The translations under genes and the position numbers were made by a program. Below are positions 23,747-32,095 of a stretch of 36,616 bases of DNA, piece after piece (the stretch's first letter is position 1; the number at the start of each line of letters is the position of its first letter). The notes under the pieces are model-generated. The model did not search any database. It saw only the letters and a list, made by a program, of their open reading frames with translations, and was not told the origin of the DNA. The stretch is from an uncultured Prevotella sp. (GTDB lineage: Bacteria; Bacteroidota; Bacteroidia; Bacteroidales; Bacteroidaceae), in NCBI GenBank assembly GCA_905236875.1, contig CAJOQT010000118.1, forward strand, positions 1 through 36,616, written 5' to 3'.

Positions 23747-25480
23747 ATGACAAAAAGACTTATTATCATCGGATTTGTTTTATTATGTCTTATGGTTAGA
23801 TTATCAGCTCAGAATGACAGTCGTCATGTATCCATTCATCTGATAGAGACAACTGATGTTCATGGTGCATTCTTTCCGATTGACTATTTTAATGACCGTC
23901 CTGCAAAAGGTTCTTTGGCGCGTGCAAGTACCTATATTAATAGGTTAAGGTCAGAATACAAAGATGCCGTTATCTTGTTGGAGAATGGCGATATTCTGCA
24001 GGGACAGCCGATATGTTACTATTATAACTTTATCAAAACGGATGTCACGAATGTCGCAGCAGAAGTTGTAAATTACTTGAATTACGACGCACAAGTATTT
24101 GGAAACCACGACATTGAGACTGGACATCCTGTTTATGATAAATGGGTAAGCGAGTTGAACTGTCCCGTCTTGGGAGCCAACATCATCAATATCAAGAATG
24201 ACAGTTGCTATTACCAGCCCTACACTATCATTCAACGTCAGGGAGTAAAGGTTGCCGTGATTGGAATGCTGACTCCTGCCATCCCCAACTGGCTCAACGA
24301 ATCGATGTGGAGCAACATGCGGTTTGAAGAAATGGTGGCCTCCTCGAAATTTTGGGTCAATTATGTTCGTGAGAAAGAACAGCCAGATATTGTAGTCGGA
24401 CTATTTCACAGCGGCTGGGAGGGAGGAATATCAACGCCGGATTATGATGAGGATGCTGCCAGGAAAGTGGCCGAACAGGTTCCTGGATTCAATGTAATCT
24501 TCTTCGGACATGATCATAATGAACGCAACAGCTTCACCGACAAGGGCGTACTCTGCATGGATCCGTCATCCAATGCTATGAAGGTGGCCCACGCAACTAT
24601 CGACCTGACATCCCAACCAGACGGCAAATGGAGAATCATCAACGTTAAAGGTGAACTGGTTGACATACGCGACGAAGAGATAGACACTGCCTATATGGCT
24701 CATTTCCAGTCGTATGTCGATAGTGTACAAACGTACGTGAGTAGTTATGTAGGACGTCTCACCACCCCACTCTACTCGCGTGACTGCTATTTTGGCTCAG
24801 CATCCTTTACAGACTTGATACATAACCTGCAGCTCCAGATAACGGGGGCCGATGTGTCGCTGACGGCTCCATTATCGTTTAACTCATTCATTCTGGCAGG
24901 TGATCTGTATATGCGTGACATGTTCAAGCTATACCGATTCGAAAATCGTCTATATACCTTGAAGATGACAGGTGAGGAGATTCGTAAACACCTGGAAATG
25001 AGTTATGATATGTGGGTGAATACCATGACCGGTCCCGACGACCATATCATGCTGCTCAATGATGCGTCACGTGATGACAACCAACGCTCTGGTTTCAAGA
25101 ACTACACCTTCAATTTCGACTCTGCGGCAGGTATTGACTATGAAGTGGATGTGACGAAGCCAAATGGTCAGAAGGTACGGATTCTCCGTATGTCGGACGG
25201 CACGCCTTTCGACGAGCACAAATGGTACGTTGTAGCCATGAACAGCTACCGTGGAAACGGTGGAGGTGAATTGCTGACACACGGAGCAGGAATCCCAAAA
25301 GATTCCATTCCCGGACGTATCATTATGATGACTGAACTGGATCAGCGCTATTATCTGACGGAAGAAATCAGACGTATGGGAACTATTACTCCCAAGGCTA
25401 ACAACAATTGGCGCTTTGTACCTGAAGTGTGGACGCTTCCGGCTATTAGACGTGACAGAAAACTATTATTCGGAGAATAA
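23747..25480 (+). CDS. 5'-nucleotidase / 2',3'-cyclic phosphodiesterase family metallophosphoesterase
   Basis: A 577-residue exported enzyme. The signal peptide is MTKRLIIIGFVLLCLMVRLS-AQ. The N-terminal metallophosphoesterase domain has the dinuclear metal ligands D37 and H39 in ETTDVHG, then ENGD, FGNHD, LFHSGW and FFGHDHN. The C-terminal 5'-nucleotidase domain begins near residue 330 and contains the substrate-stacking-type stretch MNSYRGNGGGELLTHG. Architecture and length fit the UshA/CpdB group, which hydrolyses nucleotides or 2',3'-cyclic nucleotides in the periplasm; the exact substrate cannot be fixed. It is followed 11 bases later by nudC, giving a possible nucleotide-salvage pair. 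Confidence 0.85.
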   Translation: MTKRLIIIGFVLLCLMVRLSAQNDSRHVSIHLIETTDVHGAFFPIDYFNDRPAKGSLARASTYINRLRSEYKDAVILLENGDILQGQPICYYYNFIKTDVTNVAAEVVNYLNYDAQVFGNHDIETGHPVYDKWVSELNCPVLGANIINIKNDSCYYQPYTIIQRQGVKVAVIGMLTPAIPNWLNESMWSNMRFEEMVASSKFWVNYVREKEQPDIVVGLFHSGWEGGISTPDYDEDAARKVAEQVPGFNVIFFGHDHNERNSFTDKGVLCMDPSSNAMKVAHATIDLTSQPDGKWRIINVKGELVDIRDEEIDTAYMAHFQSYVDSVQTYVSSYVGRLTTPLYSRDCYFGSASFTDLIHNLQLQITGADVSLTAPLSFNSFILAGDLYMRDMFKLYRFENRLYTLKMTGEEIRKHLEMSYDMWVNTMTGPDDHIMLLNDASRDDNQRSGFKNYTFNFDSAAGIDYEVDVTKPNGQKVRILRMSDGTPFDEHKWYVVAMNSYRGNGGGELLTHGAGIPKDSIPGRIIMMTELDQRYYLTEEIRRMGTITPKANNNWRFVPEVWTLPAIRRDRKLLFGE

Positions 25481-25491
25481 AAATTATAACG

Positions 25492-26244
25492 ATGCGATAC
25501 TTTATATATTATAAGGATGAGTTGCTGCTCAAGCGGACCTCTGATGGATATACGATACCTGAGGGGGCGCAGCCGCCAGTAGAACTGAAACCTTGGATAC
25601 ATGTCTTGAATGTTGATGGTGACAAGACATTTCGCATTGACCAGCCGCCAATAGACCTTGACGACAGTTTCGAAACGTGTGGTCTTCGCAAGAGTTTCTA
25701 CAAGCTTACTAACGAGGAATATCTCAAGGCCGGCAAGTGTCAGGAACTTCTCTACTGGGACCAGAACACGAAATTTTGTGGGGTTTGTGGCGGATTGATG
25801 CAGATGCATACAGACATCTCCAAACGCTGTGAGCAGTGTGGCAAGGAAGTGTGGCCGCAACTGGCCACAGCCATCATCGTTCTAGTACGACGCGGTGAAG
25901 AGGTGTTGTTGGTTCATGCCCGCAATTTCCGTTCCGATTTCTACGGCTTGGTGGCAGGTTTCGTCGAAACAGGCGAAACACTGGAAGAAGCCGTTCACCG
26001 TGAAGTACGTGAGGAGACGGGCATCAGCATCACTAACCTGCGCTATTTCGGTTCCCAGCCGTGGCCCTACCCATGTGGTCTCATGGTGGGTTTCTTTGCC
26101 GATTATGCAGGAGGAGAACTTCATCTGCAGCGCTCCGAATTGTCGAAAGGGGCATGGTTCCATAAGGACAACCTGCCTACGATACCTGAGAAGCTGTCGA
26201 TTGCCAGAAAACTGATTGATTCCTGGTTGGACGGGTCAGGTTAA
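25492..26244 (+). CDS. nudC: NAD+/NADH diphosphatase (NudC-type Nudix hydrolase)
   Basis: The 250-residue cytosolic Nudix hydrolase cleaves NAD(H) to NMN(H) and AMP; E. coli NudC also removes NAD caps from RNA. The zinc ribbon has C96, C99, C113 and C116 (FCGVCGG, RCEQCG). The Nudix box runs about 156-178 (GFVETGETLEEAVHREVREE, then TGI), and the NudC marker is SQPWPYP at 188-194. The marker's usual following Ser is replaced by Cys. It lies 11 bases after the phosphoesterase, and its stop overlaps the stop of the convergent nitrilase gene by 9 bases. Confidence 0.93.
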   Translation: MRYFIYYKDELLLKRTSDGYTIPEGAQPPVELKPWIHVLNVDGDKTFRIDQPPIDLDDSFETCGLRKSFYKLTNEEYLKAGKCQELLYWDQNTKFCGVCGGLMQMHTDISKRCEQCGKEVWPQLATAIIVLVRRGEEVLLVHARNFRSDFYGLVAGFVETGETLEEAVHREVREETGISITNLRYFGSQPWPYPCGLMVGFFADYAGGELHLQRSELSKGAWFHKDNLPTIPEKLSIARKLIDSWLDGSG

Positions 26245-27006
26245 TACAAATGCGTCGGCATCGTCGAGCACACGGAAACGTTCACGCATGCTACGCAGTG
26301 CTTCAAGGTCAATCTCACCACATAAAGCCTGCTCCATTCCATTGGCACACTGATACAGGATATCTCCACGTGCAGACACTACCCTACTGCTGCCCTGATA
26401 TTGCGAATAAGGGTCATTGCCTATGCGGTTCACACCAACCAGATAGCACTGGTTCTCTATAGCGCGTGCACGGGTCAGCACTTCCCAGGCAGTCTGGCGT
26501 GACTGGGGCCAGTTCGCCACACAGATGATGACATCAAAGGGATGTTCCTTCTTATATCGGCTCCACAGCGGAAAACGCAGGTCATAACACGTAATCAGCA
26601 GTATCCTGCAACCTTGGTATTCAACGACGCGCCTCTCCTGCCCTGCTGTGTAAAAAAGGTCTTCACGCCCGTAAGTAAACAGGTGATGTTTGTCATAATA
26701 GGAAACACTGTCCGGCGTACAGAAATAGCAACGGTTACGGAATGTGCCGTCAGCCACCCTGACAGCCAGCGACCCGCATACGGCACAATGGCGTTCGAGA
26801 GCTGTCTCTTGCATCCACCGAAGCGCAATACTCGTTTCCTCCACCTCGGCAATGCCGTCTGGTTCTGTGGCAAAACCAGTAGCCCACATCTCGGGCAGCA
26901 CATAGACATCACTGCCGCTGTTGGTTCGCAGCAATTCGTCGGCACGACGGATATTCTCTTCAGGAGATGCCCATTGAATGTCTGTTTGTAATAATGTAAA
27001 CTTCAT
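26236..27006 (-). CDS. Nitrilase-superfamily amidase (omega-amidase-like)
   Basis: The 256-residue cytosolic carbon-nitrogen hydrolase has the catalytic triad E39 (LPEMWATGF), K106 (YYDKHHLF) and C140 (ITCYDLRFP). PEMWATGF and YDLRFPLWSR, along with a length of about 256, are characteristic of the omega-amidase (YafV/NIT2-like) branch, which hydrolyses 2-oxoglutaramate or 2-oxosuccinamate to remove side products of glutamine transaminases. Its -7 box (27015-27022) lies eight bases from the ATG, so the mRNA may be leaderless. The 3' end overlaps nudC tail to tail. Confidence 0.88.
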   Translation of the reverse strand: MKFTLLQTDIQWASPEENIRRADELLRTNSGSDVYVLPEMWATGFATEPDGIAEVEETSIALRWMQETALERHCAVCGSLAVRVADGTFRNRCYFCTPDSVSYYDKHHLFTYGREDLFYTAGQERRVVEYQGCRILLITCYDLRFPLWSRYKKEHPFDVIICVANWPQSRQTAWEVLTRARAIENQCYLVGVNRIGNDPYSQYQGSSRVVSARGDILYQCANGMEQALCGEIDLEALRSMRERFRVLDDADAFVLT

Positions 27007-27014
27007 ATCGACTG

Positions 27015-27022
27015 CAAAAGTA
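27015..27022 (-). promoter_or_regulatory. Promoter (-7 box) of the nitrilase gene
   Basis: TACTTTTG followed by C on the minus strand, eight bases before the ATG at 27006. The leader would be at most a few bases. Confidence 0.6.
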
Positions 27023-27041
27023 GTAATAAAAAACGGAAATC

Positions 27042-28391
27042 ATGCAATTTGACACCAAGAAACTGACGATATGGTTCGCATGGCTCTTCACCTTGTGTCT
27101 GACAGGCTATGCCTTTTTCGAGGGTCGTGATACGTTGAATGCGCGTCATTCTCACCTGACTCCCTGGCAGGCCGTTGTTAGTAAAAAGATGCTACAGACC
27201 GATTCGTTGCTGAAGTTGCATGAAGACATTAAGTCGGAACTGACTTATTTTCTCAAGGCACATCGCGTGGATGACGAAGGTTACGATATGGTTGCCGACT
27301 ACAACGCACAGAATGACAGCATGATCCTTCTCCTGAAATCGCGTACTCACACCATACCCATCGACTTCCTCTCGCGCATCCCTACCCCAGTGCCCTCCTA
27401 TCTGAATATTGTCTCAATGGGTGGCTACTGGGACAAGAAAGGCTGGCACAAGGGACTCCCGCCTTTCCATCAGGCCACCATTATCGACAGTCTTGGAATA
27501 TATCATGGAGCCATAGACAACAACTTCCGCCCAGAGGGACACGGCCTCTATAAGTCTTTCTCTGGCAGTTACTTCGAGGGAGAATGGGAAGAGGGCCTGC
27601 AACATGGCTTCGGTTTTCGAGTGCAACCATTCAAGGACATACAGGCAGGCACATGGGTCAAGGGAAAGTACAAGGGCGAACGCCTGCACTTCACCACTGA
27701 CCGTATCTATGGCATTGATATTTCCCGTCATCAGCATGAGATAAAAGGTCGCAAATTCCCTATCAACTGGAAGGCATTGCGCATTATACACCTTGGCAAG
27801 CATAACCAGCAGAACGTGACCGGTGAGGCTGATTATCCAGTATCTTTCATCTACATCAAGGCCACCGAGGGGACAACCATCACCAACCAGTATTTTGCAG
27901 CAGACTACAAGGCAGCACGTGCTCATGGCTACCACGTGGGAGCCTATCATTTTTACTCTGTGAAGTCCAAGGCTGTTGAACAGGCAGAGCATTTTCTGAA
28001 GACTGCCAAGTTTACCAAAGGCGACTTCCCGCCAGTATTCGACGTCGAGCCTTATGACGCACAGATTGAAGCTCTCGGTGGTGCCGATAAACTGTTGGAT
28101 GAGATGCGTGTATGGCTGAGAATCGTTGAACGTCAGACAGGTGTCAGGCCCATCCTGTATGTCAACCAGAACTTCATCAACAAATACCTGACGAATGCGC
28201 CCGACTTGAAGCGCGGCTATCGTATTTGGATAGCCCGTTACAGCGAGTACAAACCTGACATTCGTCTCTGTTGGTGGCAGTTGTCGGCTACAGGACGTGT
28301 CAGGGGAATAGAGGGTGACGTGGATATCAACGTCTTCAACGGTTATCGTGACCAGTGGGATGAGTTCCTGGCAACAGAGCTCATGCCATAG
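27042..28391 (+). CDS. Membrane-anchored GH25 lysozyme with N-terminal MORN-like repeats
   Basis: A 449-residue protein. An N-terminal hydrophobic segment (about residues 9-26) after MQFDTKK anchors it, with the rest in the periplasm. A linker region follows, then MORN-like motifs at about 154-194 (YHGAIDNNFRPEGHGLYKSF, SGSYFEGEWEEGLQHGFGFR). The GH25 muramidase domain covers about 222-440: GIDISRHQ with D226, FIYIKATEG, and the catalytic DVE at 334-336 (PPVFDVEPYD). GH25 enzymes cleave the beta-1,4 bond between MurNAc and GlcNAc. It is convergent with the M15-like DUF5715 gene, and an array of 9-bp repeats separates the two. Confidence 0.9.
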   Translation: MQFDTKKLTIWFAWLFTLCLTGYAFFEGRDTLNARHSHLTPWQAVVSKKMLQTDSLLKLHEDIKSELTYFLKAHRVDDEGYDMVADYNAQNDSMILLLKSRTHTIPIDFLSRIPTPVPSYLNIVSMGGYWDKKGWHKGLPPFHQATIIDSLGIYHGAIDNNFRPEGHGLYKSFSGSYFEGEWEEGLQHGFGFRVQPFKDIQAGTWVKGKYKGERLHFTTDRIYGIDISRHQHEIKGRKFPINWKALRIIHLGKHNQQNVTGEADYPVSFIYIKATEGTTITNQYFAADYKAARAHGYHVGAYHFYSVKSKAVEQAEHFLKTAKFTKGDFPPVFDVEPYDAQIEALGGADKLLDEMRVWLRIVERQTGVRPILYVNQNFINKYLTNAPDLKRGYRIWIARYSEYKPDIRLCWWQLSATGRVRGIEGDVDINVFNGYRDQWDEFLATELMP

Positions 28392-28396
28392 ACTGA

Positions 28397-28484
28397 CCCA
28401 TTAGCCCCCAATCCCATTAGCCCCATTAGCCCCATTGGTCCCATCAGCCTCATTAGCCTCATTAGCCCCATTGGTCCCATCAGG
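28397..28484. repeat. Tandem array of 9-bp repeats, CCCATTAGC type (first array)
   Basis: One unit at 28397-28405, a 7-base irregular stretch, then eight contiguous 9-bp units from 28413 to 28484 with consensus CCCATTAGC (variants CCCATTGGT, CCCATCAGC, CTCATTAGC). The sub-pattern CCCATTGGT-CCCATCAG occurs twice. It lies between two convergent genes. A second array of the same unit is at 31276-31329. Confidence 0.9.
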
Positions 28485-28488
28485 TTAA

Positions 28489-29259
28489 TTACCTGACCGT
28501 CAGGTGGAAACAGCCCTGCTTAACTTCGTACTTGATATAGCAACGCTGCTGTTGGCGCATGTCGCGCAACACCTCCGACAACACCCATTTCAGCGTGTCG
28601 TTACGTACCTCGCGGGTTATGGGCATATAACGGTTGTAGCAGATGTCAACCGTAGTACCATACAGGTGGCAGGAGTTCTCTGTAGCGTTGGTGTTATGAC
28701 GGCGCAGCTTGGCCACATCCTCTTCTGTACGCAACACACTGGTTACGATAATACGGTGCAGGGGAACGCTCTTGGCATAGAGACTGTCCTGAAAGGCACG
28801 TCCGATATCTTGCAACAGGATGCTGGCACGTGGAACCAGGTAAGGTATAGAGGCTCCTAACTTGTCAACGTGGTAATAGGGGTTGAGTCCGACATAAACC
28901 AGTTCCTTCATGCGCTGCTCTGCATCGTCGCGGTTCCTTACGGGAGTGACGCCCCACTGACGGGCGGCAGTTAGCTGTAGATCGTTACTGTCAGGAAACT
29001 CCACATGGTAGCTCGTCACGCCGCTGATGCGGTGAGGCCGCGCCCTCTCTATGGTATCTGCGGGAGTCGCTACAGATGGAAGTGACACTTCATCCGCTGA
29101 AGCCTCCTGCATTTCCACCAAGGCAGTATCCATTACAGGCGATGACTGGGGAGCCTTTGCCGTCCAGCTGTTGTCTCCTTCAAACAACAGACGTACGAGT
29201 GCAAGCAGTACGACAATGGCAATAAAGCTTGATAAATATCTCTTTTTCGATAGTTTCAT
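28489..29259 (-). CDS. DUF5715 family protein with M15-like peptidase signature
   Basis: The 256-residue protein starts MKLSKKRYLSSFIAIVVLLA, so it has an uncleaved signal anchor (about residues 10-26) and a periplasmic body. A Thr/Ala/Glu-rich linker precedes the domain from about residue 75. The stretch SCHLYGTTVDI (H198, D205) plus the terminal CFHLTV (H252) reproduces the H...D...H zinc-ligand pattern of M15/DD-carboxypeptidases. DUF5715 is the Bacteroidetes family I associate with it. A role in peptide trimming of peptidoglycan is inferred from the motif and from the neighbouring lysozyme. The start ATG at 29259 fits the promoter at 29284-29291; longer in-frame starts would lie inside it. 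Confidence 0.75.
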   Translation of the reverse strand: MKLSKKRYLSSFIAIVVLLALVRLLFEGDNSWTAKAPQSSPVMDTALVEMQEASADEVSLPSVATPADTIERARPHRISGVTSYHVEFPDSNDLQLTAARQWGVTPVRNRDDAEQRMKELVYVGLNPYYHVDKLGASIPYLVPRASILLQDIGRAFQDSLYAKSVPLHRIIVTSVLRTEEDVAKLRRHNTNATENSCHLYGTTVDICYNRYMPITREVRNDTLKWVLSEVLRDMRQQQRCYIKYEVKQGCFHLTVR

Positions 29260-29283
29260 GAAAAAATATTCTCTTTTGAGGCG

Positions 29284-29312
29284 CAAAGATACAAATAATA
29301 TTTGTAACTTTG
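29284..29312. promoter_or_regulatory. Symmetrical divergent promoter pair (DUF5715 gene / phoH)
   Basis: Minus-strand TATCTTTG (29284-29291) and plus-strand TAACTTTG (29305-29312) face apart only 13 bases from each other. They are joined by a perfect palindrome, TACAAATA-A-TATTTGTA (29290-29306). Neither has a good -33 TTTG at the normal distance. Confidence 0.6.
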
Positions 29313-29338
29313 CAAGCAAATTTCAAAAAATATAGCAA

Positions 29339-30307
29339 TTGACAGAGAAACATATTGTATTAGAGGACATTGACTGCGTGATATTCTACGGAGCCAACAA
29401 CGTGCATCTTCAGATGATCAAGGCGTTCTATCCCAAGTTGCGGATAGTGGCCCGCGACAATGTGCTCCGCGTCTTGGGCGACGAGGAACAGATGGCTGCC
29501 CTTGAGGAGAGCGTCGAGAAGCTGCGTCAGCACGTCCTGAAGTTCAATTCCCTTAATGAGGAAGACATCATTGATATCGTGAAGGGACGGCGTACACGCG
29601 ACGATGTCCCCAAGGATGTACTGGTCTATTCTATGTCCGGTCGTCCCATCAAGGCACGCAGCGAGAACCAGCAGAAGCTCATCGACCTGTATCATGCCAA
29701 CGACATGCTGTTTGCCGTTGGTCCTGCAGGAACGGGCAAGACATACCTGAGCATTGCGCTGGCAGTGAAGGCCCTGAAGGAGAAAACGGCCAAGAAGATC
29801 ATCCTGTCTCGTCCGGCAGTGGAGGCCGGTGAGAAACTTGGCTTTCTGCCTGGCGACATGAAAGACAAGATCGACCCCTACCTCCAGCCGTTGTATGACG
29901 CCCTTGAGGACATGCTGCCTCAGGTAAAGCTTCAGGAGATGATGGAAAAGCATGTCATCCAGATCGCTCCTTTGGCTTTCATGCGCGGCCGTACACTGTC
30001 TGATGCTGTCGTCATACTCGACGAGGCACAGAACACGACGCCACAGCAGATTCGGATGTTTCTCACCCGCATGGGCTGGAACACCAAGATGATTATCACT
30101 GGCGACACCTCCCAGATAGACTTGCCGCGTCCGCAGAAAAGCGGTCTTGTCGAGGCGTTACATATATTAAATAATGTAGAGGGCATCGGTGTCGTGGAGT
30201 TGACAAAGAAGGATATTGTCCGTCACAAACTGGTAACCCGCATCGTTAATGCCTACGAGCATTACGATAAGGAGAGCGAGGAAAAATCGAAAATCGAAAA
30301 AGATTAA
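29339..30307 (+). CDS. phoH: PhoH-like ATPase
   Basis: The 322-residue cytosolic P-loop NTPase of the PhoH family has an N-terminal KH-like region (residues about 1-100), Walker A GPAGTGKT (about 129-136), Walker B VVILDEAQN (about 225-233), and the family block MIITGDTSQIDLPRPQKSGL. PhoH proteins are linked to RNA metabolism and are often adjacent to ybeY, which is absent here. The start is a TTG (29339), the only plausible start: the N-terminus TEKHIVLEDIDCVIFYGANN fits the family and the next Met is at residue 26. The C-terminus EEKSKIEKD is encoded by an AAATCG repeat running into the purC start. Confidence 0.92.
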   Translation: MTEKHIVLEDIDCVIFYGANNVHLQMIKAFYPKLRIVARDNVLRVLGDEEQMAALEESVEKLRQHVLKFNSLNEEDIIDIVKGRRTRDDVPKDVLVYSMSGRPIKARSENQQKLIDLYHANDMLFAVGPAGTGKTYLSIALAVKALKEKTAKKIILSRPAVEAGEKLGFLPGDMKDKIDPYLQPLYDALEDMLPQVKLQEMMEKHVIQIAPLAFMRGRTLSDAVVILDEAQNTTPQQIRMFLTRMGWNTKMIITGDTSQIDLPRPQKSGLVEALHILNNVEGIGVVELTKKDIVRHKLVTRIVNAYEHYDKESEEKSKIEKD

Positions 30308-30319
30308 ATCGTAAATATA
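30283..30319 (+). repeat. AAATCG heptamer repeat at the phoH/purC junction
   Basis: Degenerate AAAATCGA, AAATCGA, AAAAGATT, AAATCGT, AAATATA run through the last PhoH codons and the stop, up to the purC ATG. It is the same unit as at 21544-21573. Confidence 0.6.
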
Positions 30320-31273
30320 ATGGTGAAAGCATTAACAAAGACTGATTTCCATTTCAAGGGACAGCAGAGTATCTATCACGGCAAGGTCCGTGACGTGTAT
30401 AACATCCAGGATGACCTGATGGTCATGGTCGCTACCGACCGCATCTCGGCTTTCGATGTAATCCTGCCCAAGGGTATTCCCTACAAGGGACAGGTGCTGA
30501 ACCAGATCGCCGCCAAGTTCCTGGATGCCACCAGCGACATTTGCCCAAACTGGAAGTTGGCCACCCCCGACCCCATGGTGACCGTTGGACTGAAGTGTGA
30601 GGGTTTCCGCGTTGAGATGATTATCCGTGGCATTCTGACTGGTTCTGCCTGGCGCGACTACAAGAACGGTGTCCGAGAGATCTGCGGTGTCCGTCTGCCC
30701 GAAGGAATGAAGGAGAACGAGCGTTTCCCTGAACCTATTATCACGCCGACGACAAAGGCCGACGAAGGTCACGACCTGAACATCTCAAAGGATGAGATTA
30801 TCCGTCAGGGAATTGTCAGTGCCGACGACTATGCCGTGATGGAGGACTATACGCGTCGTCTCTTTGCCCGTGGTCAGGAAATCGCTGCCCGTCAGGGCCT
30901 GATACTGGTCGATACGAAGTATGAGTTTGGCAAGCGTGACGGCAAGGTCTATCTCATTGACGAGATTCACACACCCGACTCCTCACGTTACTTCTATGCC
31001 GACGGCTACGAGGAGAAATTTGCCAAGGGCGAGCCACAGCGCCAGCTCTCCAAGGAGTTTGTACGCCAGTGGCTCATCGAGCATGACTTCATGAACGAGC
31101 TGGGACAGGTGATGCCGGAGATTACTGACGAATATGCAGAGAGTGTCTCCGAGCGTTACATCGAGCTGTACGAGCATATCACCGGCGAGCCTTTCGAGAA
31201 GGCTGCCGACAACGACGACCTAACTACACGCATTGAGCGGAATGTCACCAGCTGGCTGGCAGAAAGAGGATAA
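30320..31273 (+). CDS. purC: Phosphoribosylaminoimidazole-succinocarboxamide synthase
   Basis: The 317-residue ATP-dependent ligase joins aspartate to CAIR in purine synthesis. Diagnostic blocks are [11 protein letters not shown] (about residues 19-29), [15 protein letters not shown] (about 36-50), [12 protein letters not shown] (about 103-114) and [14 protein letters not shown] (about 213-226). The length is that of the longer SAICAR-synthase form rather than the 237-residue E. coli form. It follows phoH by 12 bases; the intervening DNA is the AAATCG repeat. Purine genes purC and purM bracket the next four genes. Confidence 0.96.
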   Translation: MVKALTKTDFHFKGQQSIYHGKVRDVYNIQDDLMVMVATDRISAFDVILPKGIPYKGQVLNQIAAKFLDATSDICPNWKLATPDPMVTVGLKCEGFRVEMIIRGILTGSAWRDYKNGVREICGVRLPEGMKENERFPEPIITPTTKADEGHDLNISKDEIIRQGIVSADDYAVMEDYTRRLFARGQEIAARQGLILVDTKYEFGKRDGKVYLIDEIHTPDSSRYFYADGYEEKFAKGEPQRQLSKEFVRQWLIEHDFMNELGQVMPEITDEYAESVSERYIELYEHITGEPFEKAADNDDLTTRIERNVTSWLAERG

Positions 31274-31275
31274 CC

Positions 31276-31329
31276 CCCATTCGTCCCATACGCCCCATTA
31301 GCCCCATACGCCCCATTAGCCCCATCAGA
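31276..31329. repeat. Tandem array of 9-bp repeats, CCCATTAGC type (second array)
   Basis: Six contiguous 9-bp units (CCCATTCGT, CCCATACGC, CCCATTAGC, CCCATACGC, CCCATTAGC, CCCATCAGA) fill the whole gap between the purC stop (31271-31273) and the ubiE ATG at 31332. Confidence 0.9.
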
Positions 31330-31331
31330 AC

Positions 31332-32066
31332 ATGAACTACGAGCAAGAATCCATCAAGCCCTATAACGGAGGCGACAAAGGAAAACAGGTGGAGCAGATG
31401 TTCGACAACATCGCACCGACCTACGACCAGCTGAACCATCGGCTGTCGTGGAACATTGACCGTGGTTGGCGGCGTACGGCTGTGGAACAGTTGCGTCCCT
31501 ACCGTCCGCAGCAGGTGCTTGATGTGGCTACGGGTACGGGCGACTTCGCCATTCTCACTGCCAGCATGTTGCGTCCCAAGCGGCTGTTGGGTGTAGATAT
31601 CAGCGAGGGAATGATGGAGATCGGTCGCCAGAAGGTAAGTCAGCAGGGGTTGGACGACATCATCACTTTCGCCCGAGAGGACTGCATGGCTCTCTCCCTT
31701 CCTGACAATGAGTACGATGCCGTAACCTCGGCGTTTGGCATCCGAAACTTTCCCGACTTGGACAAAGGACTTGCAGAGATGTGCCGGGTGTTGAAGCCGG
31801 GCGGACACCTGAGCATTGTGGAGCTGACGACACCCGTCTCGTTCCCCATGAAGCAGCTGTTCGGCATCTACTCTCACACCGTGCTGCCACTCTACGGACG
31901 ACTGGTTTCAAAAGATGCCAGCGCCTATCACTACCTGACACGTACCATCGAAGCCTTTCCGCAGGGAGAGCAGATGATACAGATACTCAGGCAGGCCGGA
32001 TTCCGCGAGGCCGCCTTCAGGCGCCTCACCTTCGGCATCTGTACACTCTATACAGCTACCAAATAG
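31332..32066 (+). CDS. ubiE: Demethylmenaquinone methyltransferase (UbiE/MenG)
   Basis: A 244-residue SAM-dependent methyltransferase that performs the last step of menaquinone synthesis. [20 protein letters not shown] followed by DRGWRR is the UbiE start signature (about residues 23-48). SAM motif I is [11 protein letters not shown] (about 63-73), and [20 protein letters not shown] with VLKPGG is the family hallmark (about 133-158). In an anaerobe without ubiquinone it would serve menaquinone only. The leader is entirely the 9-bp repeat array. Confidence 0.94.
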   Translation: MNYEQESIKPYNGGDKGKQVEQMFDNIAPTYDQLNHRLSWNIDRGWRRTAVEQLRPYRPQQVLDVATGTGDFAILTASMLRPKRLLGVDISEGMMEIGRQKVSQQGLDDIITFAREDCMALSLPDNEYDAVTSAFGIRNFPDLDKGLAEMCRVLKPGGHLSIVELTTPVSFPMKQLFGIYSHTVLPLYGRLVSKDASAYHYLTRTIEAFPQGEQMIQILRQAGFREAAFRRLTFGICTLYTATK

Positions 32067-32095
32067 CAACACAACACATAAATCTCATTATCAAT

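Noticed and set aside
28397..28484. CRISPR array
   Set aside because: Units are 9 bp and contiguous with no spacers, and no cas genes are present.
31245..31877. Minus-strand ORF with M-G-L-M-G-R repeats
   Set aside because: The repeats come from translating the 9-bp array; the remainder is antisense to ubiE.
31781..32095. N-terminal extension of aroE
   Set aside because: It overlaps ubiE in another frame; the canonical shikimate dehydrogenase start is at 32096.
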